Origin: an uncultured Acidimicrobiales bacterium
GTDB taxonomy: Bacteria; Actinomycetota; Acidimicrobiia; Acidimicrobiales; SHLQ01
Reading direction: 5' to 3'
DNA length: 32,854 nucleotides
NCBI GenBank assembly: GCA_938040365.1
Contig: CALHXU010000269.1
Span: 1-32,854 of the forward strand
Shown here: in pieces, positions 1-6,836 of the stretch
How the letters are laid out: every line of letters starts with the position of its first letter
Position numbering within the stretch: position 1 is the first letter of the stretch
Notes under the pieces: generated by a model
Told to the model about the DNA's origin: nothing
Seen by the model: the letters and a program-made list of their open reading frames with translations, nothing else
Databases searched by the model: none
Made by a program: the position numbers and the translations under genes

Positions 1-856
1 GGTCGTAGCGTTCGAGCAGGACGTCCATCTCGGGGGTTTCGCCGGGCTCGGCAAGACCGAGCGTTTCGGCGAGGCGCCCGCGTACCTGGTCTGGGGTGAC
101 GCCGAGTGGTGCGAGGTCGTCGAGCGTGACGGCGCCGTCGCGTTTCGCAAGTCGGTCACCGGCCTCGTTCAAGACGAGAGGCACGTGGCCATGTTCTACT
201 TGAGCGAGTCCGAGAACGTCTCGGAGCCACACGTGCCGTGCGGTCCCGACGAGTAGGTCGGCACCGCGCACAACCTCGGCAATTTCTTGCTGCGCATCGT
301 CGAGGACGGTGGCCAAGTTGTACGAGGCCACCCCATCGTTTCGCTGAATGACAAAGTCGTCGACAAACTCGGACTGCGGACCAAAGTTGCGGTCCACAAA
401 CGAGATTTCGACGTTGTCAGTTCTGACGCGCATGGCCGCGGGGCGGTGCTCGGCCCGTTCGGTTTGGGCTGCCGAGTCGAGGTCGCGACACGTGCCGGGG
501 TAGGCGCCGTCGGGAAGGTGGACGTGTGGCGCTGACGCTGCCTCTCGGACCTCACGGCGAGAGCAGAAACACCGATACAGGAGTCCGTCCGCTGCGAGCA
601 AATCGATCGCTTCTTGGTACACCGAGGTGCGCTCTGACTGTCGAAGTTCGGGACCCGAGAAGGTGATCCCGAGCGCCGTGAGGTCGGCCCGTTGCGATTC
701 CTCGTGTTCGGGGAGTGAGACCCTCGGATCGAGGTCGTCGATGCGCAGACGAAGCTCGCCGCCGCCGTGGTGAGCAGATAGCCATGCGAGCATCGCCGTG
801 CGTAAGTTCCCGACGTGGAGGCTGCCCGATGGCGAGGGAGCGTAGCGGCCGATCAT
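1..856 (-). CDS. gluQRS: Glutamyl-Q tRNA(Asp) synthetase, C-terminus cut by window edge
   Basis: Class I aminoacyl-tRNA synthetase paralogue that activates glutamate and attaches it to queuosine in tRNA(Asp). The 285 visible residues start MIGRYAPSPSGSLHVGN: the HIGH-type motif is HVGN (residues 14-17), and the KMSKS-type loop is LAKRDG (236-241). A zinc site typical of GluQRS is visible as C96-x-C98 with Y119-x3-C123, which ordinary GltX enzymes usually lack. The frame is open to base 1, so the end is missing; GluQRS proteins are about 300 residues, so little is lost. The ATG lies 2 bases after the stop of the upstream DUF429 gene, implying translational coupling. A full-length GltX cannot be formally excluded without the C-terminus, but the zinc pattern favours GluQRS. 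Confidence 0.88.
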   Translation of the reverse strand, partial: MIGRYAPSPSGSLHVGNLRTAMLAWLSAHHGGGELRLRIDDLDPRVSLPEHEESQRADLTALGITFSGPELRQSERTSVYQEAIDLLAADGLLYRCFCSRREVREAASAPHVHLPDGAYPGTCRDLDSAAQTERAEHRPAAMRVRTDNVEISFVDRNFGPQSEFVDDFVIQRNDGVASYNLATVLDDAQQEIAEVVRGADLLVGTARHVWLRDVLGLAQVEHGHVPLVLNEAGDRLAKRDGAVTLDDLAPLGVTPDQVRGRLAETLGLAEPGETPEMDVLLERYD

Positions 857-858
857 GA

Positions 859-1554
859 TCAGATCGTGAGCTGCATTGGGCGTCCGAGCAAATCGGGTTC
901 GCCGCCAAGGCGAATCGACGTTCCCGCAATGACCCGCCGAGCAGTCCAGTTGAGGACCAGCGCATCGATGGCGTCGACGCGCCACTTCTTCGGAAACTCA
1001 GCGACGAGCGCGGTCACCTCTCTACCCAAGGCCGAATGCAGCAACCCAAGCCGTTCGCTTTGGCCTTCGGGCTGCGCCTTCTTCGTCGTGAGCGGTTCGC
1101 CGTTGAGCTCGGCGAAAGACGTTTCTGGATGGCCTTCGAGCACACGGTCACGAACTTCGAGAGTCCACGCATCATCGATCTCGGCGATCTTTGGGACGAG
1201 ATTCCAAGCCTGTTTCGACAGGCCCTTTCCAGCGACGCGCTTCGCATGATCATTGGCCTCGGACCAGTCCTCGAAATCGAGCACCGATCGAATCGGCGTA
1301 GGGAAGAATGTGGAACGCCGAGGTCCGAGTCGTTCCCGCACGAGGGCATCGACCGGTCGGATCCCATCCTCGGAAAGACCAATCGGCATGTCGACGACGA
1401 TGCTCGCCGTCGGTCCAGATTCGGCAATGATGTCGGCGAACGCGTCGTAGAACCCAAGGGAGAGGTCACCGTCGAAACTCACCGCAGCTACCCAACCCCC
1501 AGCTGCACCATCGACGCCAACCGCTCGCGACAGCGTTGAGGGCGTCGAGTTCAC
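859..1554 (-). CDS. DUF429 domain protein (predicted RNase H-fold nuclease)
   Basis: 231 residues from a GTG start with a GAGGA ribosome site about 9 bases upstream. The N-terminus has the DUF429 hallmark GVDGAAGGW (residues 13-21). It is followed by an acidic strand (VVDMPIGL), an arginine-rich stretch (RPVDALVRERLGPRRSTFF) and the late segment GHPETSFAELNG, all typical of this family. DUF429 proteins are predicted to have an RNase H-like fold, but no reaction is established that I know of. The gene is the middle member of a three-gene operon, 10 bases after the small membrane protein and 2 bases before gluQRS. The link to tRNA modification is inference from position only. Confidence 0.85.
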   Translation of the reverse strand: MNSTPSTLSRAVGVDGAAGGWVAAVSFDGDLSLGFYDAFADIIAESGPTASIVVDMPIGLSEDGIRPVDALVRERLGPRRSTFFPTPIRSVLDFEDWSEANDHAKRVAGKGLSKQAWNLVPKIAEIDDAWTLEVRDRVLEGHPETSFAELNGEPLTTKKAQPEGQSERLGLLHSALGREVTALVAEFPKKWRVDAIDALVLNWTARRVIAGTSIRLGGEPDLLGRPMQLTI

Positions 1555-1564
1555 GAGGGAGTCC

Positions 1565-1804
1565 TCAACGGCGGCTGATCAGCGGCAGGATGCCTGCTGC
1601 AACACCGAAGAAGCCGAGGATCATGAATCCCCATTCGCCGGTAATCCACGAAGCGACCAGCAAGATGATGATGAGTGATGCCATGAGGGCGAGAAGTGGG
1701 CCCGGTGCTTGTGGCTCGTGGACTGGTTCAGAGCGCGGCCGCCTCGGTGTCGAGCGGTCTTTGGGAACGCCCGATTCTGGGGAGTGCAGCGGATCGCTCG
1801 ACAT
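1565..1804 (-). CDS. Small two-helix membrane protein
   Basis: 79 residues from an ATG. The first 35 residues are polar, rich in Pro, Ser and Arg. Two hydrophobic segments follow at about residues 37-54 (LLALMASLIIILLVASWI) and 58-75 (WGFMILGFFGVAAGILPL), separated by a short TGE turn, and it ends in SRR. I do not recognise a named family. The stop lies only 10 bases before the DUF429 start, so it is probably the first gene of the operon with DUF429 and gluQRS. The intergenic bases 1805-1885 upstream probably hold the operon promoter, but I could not pick convincing boxes there. Confidence 0.7.
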   Translation of the reverse strand: MSSDPLHSPESGVPKDRSTPRRPRSEPVHEPQAPGPLLALMASLIIILLVASWITGEWGFMILGFFGVAAGILPLISRR

Positions 1805-1885
1805 GACACCAGTCTAAGCCGACCGGCCGACCGGGCGCGAAGCGCCTATCGGCTAAGTGACCTAGGGCCGGAGCGGGCCTGTCGC

Positions 1886-3085
1886 CTAGCCGATGTTGAC
1901 CCGATAGATGGTGGGCCAGTTCTTACCGGTGAGTAGAAAGTTGTTGCTCGCTTCGTCGAACGCAATGCCATTCCAGACAGCACCAGAGTCGTTGCGGGTC
2001 GACTCGGGGCGCAGTTCGTCGATATCGAGGACAGTGATGACGTCGCCGGTCGCCGGATCGATCTCGATGATGAGGCTGGTCAACCAAATGTTTGCCCAAA
2101 CGGTGTCGCCAACGCACTCGAGTTCGTTGATGTTCTCAATGGGTGAGCCGTTGAAGGTGACATCGACAAAACCGAGACTTTCGAAGGTGTCGGGGTTGCG
2201 AAACTCGAGCTGGGATGACCCGTCCGACATGACGAGGTTGCCGCTTCCTTGAGACGCAAGGCAGAGGCCCCAACCCTCGCCTTCGTAGGTGTAGGTCTCT
2301 TCGATTTGGAAGGTGTCGAGGTCGTAACGGAACGCCTGGCCTGCCCGCCAGGTCAGCTGGATGACGTCATCACCAACGATGGTCAGGCCTTCGGCGAAGA
2401 GTTCGGGTACCGCAACGTTTCGGATGATCTCGCCCGTGGCAAGGTCGAGTTCGCGGATCGACGAGCGGTCGAACAAACCCGTACTTTCGAAGAGCCGCCC
2501 GTTCGAGATCTCAAAGCCTTGCGTAAATGCGCTGGTGTCGTGGGGGAGTGTTTCGAGGATCTCAAAGCTCGCAACACGCGGCGTGTCAGTTGGCGGTTCG
2601 GCAGGCTCGGTGGTGGTTGAGGTGGTCGGCGGTGTTGTAGTCGCCGCAGCTTCGCTCGTCGTCGGTGCTGCAGTGGTCGCCACAGCTTCGCCACTCGTCG
2701 TCGTGACCGCCTCACTCGTGGTCGCCGCAGCTTCGCTCGTCGTCGTGACAGCATCTGTGGTCGGCGTCTCGGAATCGACATCGGCCTCGTCGTTCGTCTC
2801 AGCCTCCTCAGCCGAATTCGTGGTCTCGGTGCTTGCTGGAACATCGGTGGTGACTTCAGCGGTCTCCGAAGCGCCGACGTCTGAACCGCCGGCAGCTGAA
2901 ACGTCGGCGTCCGAACTACCCGATCCTGTGGCGTCTGTATTTGCTTCTTCGACGAGTTCTTCTAGTTCGCTTACGACCTGGCTTTGTTCCGGGTTGCCGC
3001 TGAACAAGATCAGCCACCCGCCAACCGCGATGAGCACAATGCCGAGCAGGCCTACCACGGCGCGAATCCGCGTAGTTGTCGACAC
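1886..3085 (-). CDS. Membrane-anchored glutamine cyclotransferase (glutaminyl-peptide cyclotransferase)
   Basis: 399 residues from a GTG lying 3 bases after the upstream stop. A single N-terminal membrane anchor (about residues 9-28) is followed by a 130-residue Glu/Ala/Thr/Ser linker with repeated TTSEA units, which pushes the enzyme domain away from the membrane. The domain from about residue 167 matches the plant/bacterial type cyclotransferase, a five-bladed propeller: FTQGFEISNGRLFESTG, EGLTIVGDDVIQLTWRAG, NELECVGDTVWANIW and WNGIAFD near the end. The family converts N-terminal glutamine to pyroglutamate. Topology implies it acts outside the membrane on exported proteins. It is probably co-transcribed with the preceding gene. 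Confidence 0.88.
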   Translation of the reverse strand: MSTTTRIRAVVGLLGIVLIAVGGWLILFSGNPEQSQVVSELEELVEEANTDATGSGSSDADVSAAGGSDVGASETAEVTTDVPASTETTNSAEEAETNDEADVDSETPTTDAVTTTSEAAATTSEAVTTTSGEAVATTAAPTTSEAAATTTPPTTSTTTEPAEPPTDTPRVASFEILETLPHDTSAFTQGFEISNGRLFESTGLFDRSSIRELDLATGEIIRNVAVPELFAEGLTIVGDDVIQLTWRAGQAFRYDLDTFQIEETYTYEGEGWGLCLASQGSGNLVMSDGSSQLEFRNPDTFESLGFVDVTFNGSPIENINELECVGDTVWANIWLTSLIIEIDPATGDVITVLDIDELRPESTRNDSGAVWNGIAFDEASNNFLLTGKNWPTIYRVNIG

Positions 3086-3088
3086 TGT

Positions 3089-4042
3089 TTAGCCGTCGGC
3101 AGCGGGAGCGGGAGCGGGGGCTGGGGCCTGCGTGGTCGCTGGAGGTTGGGTAGGTGCAGGAGCTTGCTGGGCGTCTGGATCGACCGGGGTCGGTACGCGA
3201 ATTGCAGTTACCACTTCGAGTTCTGGAGCTTCTTCTCGATAGATAAAGCCGTTGCCAATTCGAATGCTGCACTCTTCTTCGATGAATTCGAGTGTTGCAT
3301 CGACGCCGACAACCGGGGCGGTCGACAGCGCAAGCCATTGATCGCTGAACTCGGATTGTTCGAGCTCTTCGAGGTCCCAGCGAGCGCTACCGCCGATTTC
3401 GACAAAATCGATGAAGTAGTCCGCAGCAGCGGCAAAGTCGGCGTTGATCGTGCCGAGGCGCAGAATCGATGCGGTCGCATAAAAGTTAAGTGCGACCTCT
3501 TGGGGTTCACCGAGCAGGTTTGATTCGAGCGGGGCGACTTGCTCGGTGTCGATGACCGTCGGCGGGATGCGGCGCGTTGGTGCGGGCGGCTCGGTCGTGG
3601 TCGTGGTCTCGTTTGGGTCGGCGGTCGTCGTGGTAGTAAACGCTTGGCCGTTTACGAAGGCTTCTTCGCCAGCGACGGTGCGCGCTTCGCGGACTTCGAC
3701 GGGAATGTCGCCACGCTCGTCCAATCCAATGTCGATCGGTAGGGCATCGGCGGGTTCGAGCGAATCACCCGCGGTGTCGACAAGTGCGATTCGGATCTCG
3801 GCGAGGTCTTCGCGGAACCCGCCAGCGAGTGAGCACAAGCGCTCGTTATCGCTGGCCGGGATCGTCGTCGACGATGTCGTGGCAGCGACGGTGGTTGTTG
3901 TCTGTTCGGCTTCTGCGCGCGCAGCCTGGGCTTCGAGGCGGTCATCGTTGAGGCGAGTAAAGAGCCAAACGATGAGCGCTCCGACCAAGATCACGACGAG
4001 GACGCCACGAAGTTCTCGTGCCAAAATATTCGAGCGGGACAT
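3089..4042 (-). CDS. Hypothetical single-pass membrane protein with Thr- and Ala/Pro-rich linkers
   Basis: 317 residues if started at the ATG giving MSRSNILARELRG; an upstream ATG at 4075 would add 11 basic residues without a better ribosome site. A transmembrane helix at about residues 14-30 (VLVVILVGALIVWLFT) is followed by a TTTTVAATTSSTT linker, a first polar domain beginning NERLCSLAGGF, a second Thr-rich linker, and a second domain of about 100 residues (FYATASILRLGTINADF to CSIRIGNGF). It ends in an Ala/Pro tail. There is one cysteine in each globular part, so a disulfide between them is possible. No family recognised. It lies 3 bases before the glutamine cyclotransferase, which is probably translated from the same message. 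Confidence 0.75.
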   Translation of the reverse strand: MSRSNILARELRGVLVVILVGALIVWLFTRLNDDRLEAQAARAEAEQTTTTVAATTSSTTIPASDNERLCSLAGGFREDLAEIRIALVDTAGDSLEPADALPIDIGLDERGDIPVEVREARTVAGEEAFVNGQAFTTTTTADPNETTTTTEPPAPTRRIPPTVIDTEQVAPLESNLLGEPQEVALNFYATASILRLGTINADFAAAADYFIDFVEIGGSARWDLEELEQSEFSDQWLALSTAPVVGVDATLEFIEEECSIRIGNGFIYREEAPELEVVTAIRVPTPVDPDAQQAPAPTQPPATTQAPAPAPAPAADG

Positions 4043-4144
4043 TGTGGAGATTCTACGGTTTCTGCGGTGTCCCATGAGGTCACCCGCGGTAATTGTCGTC
4101 GGTGGAGTTGCCTGAAGGCACGGTCGCGCCTACGTTCGCGACCT

Positions 4145-4582
4145 ATGAAGGGGAAGTGGACACGCTTCGGGGCCTTTGCCGTGGCGGCGGCATGTCTTGT
4201 TGCTGCAGTGGTGATGGTGACGCGCGGAGAGGACCAGACCACCGGTCAAGCGTGGCTGAGCATTGTGCTCATCGGAGTCGTGGCATACCTCATCACCTTC
4301 GTGGTGTGGCCGCGACGCCTCATGGTCGAGCGTGCTAATGAAAAAAAGTCGGCGGGGGCGCAGACAGCGGATACGCCACAACCATCGAAGCAATCGTCAA
4401 CGTCGAAGCGTCCTGTCGTCGATGAACGGCCAGTTGCGGTCATTCAACCTCGACCCGCTGGGTCTCGTCCTGCATCGCGAGTGCACGTGGCCGAAACGCC
4501 TACCGCGCGGAGCCCTCGTGGGCGACGAGTCGGCGATCGCCGTTCCTCGGAGCAGGACTTTCGCTGGCCTGCATCGCGCTAG
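4145..4582 (+). CDS. Small membrane protein with basic cytoplasmic tail (hypothetical)
   Basis: 145 residues from the ATG giving MKGKWTRFG. Two hydrophobic helices are predicted at about residues 9-26 (GAFAVAAACLVAAVVMV) and 38-56 (AWLSIVLIGVVAYLITFVVW), followed by a polar tail of about 85 residues rich in Arg, Pro and Ser. The layout (short loop, then a WPRR segment) is common in small actinobacterial membrane proteins of unknown role. It is divergent from the gene ending at 3089, and the 102 bases between the two starts should hold both promoters. The long tail has no recognisable domain, so the exact 3' end is less certain than the membrane part. Confidence 0.55.
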   Translation: MKGKWTRFGAFAVAAACLVAAVVMVTRGEDQTTGQAWLSIVLIGVVAYLITFVVWPRRLMVERANEKKSAGAQTADTPQPSKQSSTSKRPVVDERPVAVIQPRPAGSRPASRVHVAETPTARSPRGRRVGDRRSSEQDFRWPASR

Positions 4583-4748
4583 CGGAGGCCTCGCTTGCGC
4601 AATCGAGCGATCCGACGTCCGGGCCCTAGATGCCAGGGTTTTTGATGACATGGCTCGGCCGGCACAACCACAATCGAGCGAAGGTGGGGCAAAGTCTCCT
4701 AGGCTAGCGAACGCTGTTAGTCCCGGTGGGAAAACAGGAGAGTAGGAC

Positions 4749-5753
4749 ATGGTAAAGGTTCCAAAGGGGTATCGAAGCAAGAACGTTCGCGACACCCGGT
4801 CCGTCGGTGGATCACGGTCGTCTGGTCGAGGTTTTGGCGGCGGGCGAAGCTTCGGCGGTGGAGGTCGGCGTTCGCCGAGCCGGGGAACCTTTGGCGGTGG
4901 GAACACCGCGGCGCAGCGACGACCAGGAGGCTGCGGCACGTTCTTGGTCATCGGGCTTGCCGTCCTTGCGTTCATTATCTTTTCGAGTGTCGGTGGCGGC
5001 CCATCGACGAGCGACAACGTCACATCCACTGGTAATGGTGGGCTGTCCGGCGGAAGCGGGGCGAGTGAAGACGTCGATTCGGGTGCCGTGGCCTCGAATT
5101 CCGAATCACAGGCAGAGGAAGACTCGTTCACGCTCATCAACTTCGTGCTCGACGACCTGCAGATGGATTTTTGGCCCCAAGAGTTCGAAGAAGCCGGCCT
5201 CATGTACGAAGACGCGATCGTCAACGTTTTCGAGAACGGCGTCAACACCGGCGGCTGTGGCAGCGCAACGAGTGCCGTTGGGCCGTTCTATTGCCCTGCC
5301 GACGACACGGCCTACATCGACATCGAGTACATGTTCTTGCTGCAGCGCCAGCTCGGAGCGGAAGGTGACTTCAGCCAGGCGTACATCCTCGCTCACGAGA
5401 TTGGCCACCACGTGCAGAACTTGCTCGGTATCAATTCGGCCCTCCGCCAAGCGCAAAGCGTCGTTGGCCAGGTCGAATCAAACGCCCTGCAGGTCAGCCT
5501 CGAACTACAGGCCGACTGTTTTGCCGGCGCGTGGGCTCGTAACTTTTCCGACCGTGGCTTCCTCGACGAGGGGGATCTCGACGAAGGCGTGCAGGCGGCC
5601 GGTTCGGTGGGCGATGATGCAATCACCGGAAGCACGAATCAGGAAAATTTCACCCACGGATCTTCAGCTCAGCGAATCGAATGGTTCACTCGGGGGTTTG
5701 AGGAAGGTACCGACAGTTGCACTACCTTCGATGGAGAACTCAGTCCCGGCTGA
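4749..5753 (+). CDS. Neutral zinc metallopeptidase, YpfJ family, membrane anchored
   Basis: 334 residues starting MVKVPKGYRSKNV, with an AGGAGAG ribosome site about 8 bases upstream. The N-terminal 60 residues are Gly/Arg/Ser-rich. A transmembrane helix follows at about residues 63-81, then a Gly/Ser linker, then the zinc peptidase domain (about 125-325). The zinc motif HEIGHH is at 216-221, and the downstream LELQADCFAGAWA (251-263) supplies the usual third ligand region of this family. The domain also has the characteristic YCPADDTAYID stretch. The substrate is unknown. The ABC ATPase starts 36 bases downstream, and co-transcription is possible. Confidence 0.92.
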   Translation: MVKVPKGYRSKNVRDTRSVGGSRSSGRGFGGGRSFGGGGRRSPSRGTFGGGNTAAQRRPGGCGTFLVIGLAVLAFIIFSSVGGGPSTSDNVTSTGNGGLSGGSGASEDVDSGAVASNSESQAEEDSFTLINFVLDDLQMDFWPQEFEEAGLMYEDAIVNVFENGVNTGGCGSATSAVGPFYCPADDTAYIDIEYMFLLQRQLGAEGDFSQAYILAHEIGHHVQNLLGINSALRQAQSVVGQVESNALQVSLELQADCFAGAWARNFSDRGFLDEGDLDEGVQAAGSVGDDAITGSTNQENFTHGSSAQRIEWFTRGFEEGTDSCTTFDGELSPG

Positions 5754-5789
5754 GTCGCCAAAGCTGTCGGCGAGGAACCGCGAGCAACT

Positions 5790-6836
5790 ATGAATGAAGA
5801 ATCGAATCGGTCGGGGATTGTCGTCGACGCTCGCGGAGTCAACGTTAAAGGCGTCGACAAGTCCTTTGGCGACACTGCGGTGCTCCATAACATCGATCTC
5901 TCGGTCGAGCCGGGGACAAGCCTTGCGCTCCTCGGTCCGAGCGGTTGTGGCAAGACCACGTTGTTGCGGCTTATCGCAGGGCTCGAGCGGCCCGATGGCG
6001 GCGAAATTTCGGTCGGCGCCAGGACTATGGCAGGCAGCTCGACGTGGGTTCCGCCCGAGAAACGCAACGTCGGCATGGTCTTCCAAGACTGGGCGCTGTT
6101 CCCGCACTTGACCGTTGGAAAGAACGTTGGCTACGGGCTGGATCGGGCCGAGCGAAAGGGCCCTCGCGTCAACGAGGCGCTCGACATGGTGGGTCTCGCA
6201 GATCTTGCCGATCGGATGCCCGACACGCTCTCTGGAGGTCAGCAGCAACGTGTTGCGCTCGCTCGTGCGATCGCTCCGCGGCCGTCGGTGCTCCTTCTCG
6301 ATGAACCGTTTTCGAATCTGGATTCTGCGCTACGCGTGGGCGTGCGTACCGAGGTCCATCGCTTGTTGATCGACCTTGGAATCACGTCGATCTTTGTCAC
6401 CCACGACCAGGAGGAGGCGTTTGTTCTCGGCGATGAGGTTGCGGTCATGCAGGGCGGACGAATCGAACAGATCGGTTCGCCACAAACGATCTATCAGACG
6501 CCGAGTTCGCCGTGGATTGCCTCGTTTGTTGGCGACGTGAACCTGCTTTCTGGGTCGGGCAACGGTGTCGAGGCCGAAACCGTCGTTGGCGGTTTGCGCT
6601 TGGCCGAACCGTCGAATGGCCCGCTGCAGGTCTTGGTGCGCCCTGAAGATCTTGCCTTGACCGCGGACGGTCCCGGCACGATCACCCTCACCGAGTACTA
6701 CGGCCACGACATGATGGTCACTGTCGAACTCGATGGGCAATCAGTTCTGGTCCGTGCGCCTGCTCGCGCCGAATGGATGCGCGGCGATCGCGTCAGCGTC
6801 TCCTACATCGGCGAAGCGGCTAACGCGTTTTCATAG
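5790..6836 (+). CDS. ABC transporter ATP-binding protein, Fbp/Pot (iron(III)/spermidine) type
   Basis: 348 residues with a complete nucleotide-binding domain: Walker A GPSGCGKTT (49-57), Q-loop at Q99 in MVFQDWALFPHLTV, signature LSGGQQQRVALARA (147-160), Walker B VLLLDEP (167-173), D-loop SNLD and switch histidine H205 in VTHDQEEA. A C-terminal TOBE-like region (about 255-340; VLVRPEDLAL) marks it as the importer type that energises ferric iron, thiosulfate, spermidine or similar uptake. No permease or binding protein is visible nearby, so it is an orphan ATPase here and its substrate cannot be assigned. Its last 34 bases overlap the end of the convergent CoxL-like gene. Confidence 0.9.
   Translation: MNEESNRSGIVVDARGVNVKGVDKSFGDTAVLHNIDLSVEPGTSLALLGPSGCGKTTLLRLIAGLERPDGGEISVGARTMAGSSTWVPPEKRNVGMVFQDWALFPHLTVGKNVGYGLDRAERKGPRVNEALDMVGLADLADRMPDTLSGGQQQRVALARAIAPRPSVLLLDEPFSNLDSALRVGVRTEVHRLLIDLGITSIFVTHDQEEAFVLGDEVAVMQGGRIEQIGSPQTIYQTPSSPWIASFVGDVNLLSGSGNGVEAETVVGGLRLAEPSNGPLQVLVRPEDLALTADGPGTITLTEYYGHDMMVTVELDGQSVLVRAPARAEWMRGDRVSVSYIGEAANAFS

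Noticed and set aside
1036-1539. Plus-strand open frame of 167 codons
   Set aside because: Antisense to the DUF429 gene, which has family motifs and operon spacing.
2580-2790. Possible CRISPR-like or DNA repeat array
   Set aside because: Repeats are degenerate codons for Thr/Ser/Glu/Ala linker units in frame, with no regular spacers.
2361-3092. Plus-strand open frame of 243 codons, Val/Ser/Ala-rich
   Set aside because: Reverse reading of the TTSEA linker of the glutamine cyclotransferase.
4397-5248. Minus-strand open frame of 283 codons with Pro-rich sequence
   Set aside because: Antisense to the YpfJ-type peptidase and its upstream region; the Pro/Arg runs arise from reverse reading of Gly/Ser-rich codons.
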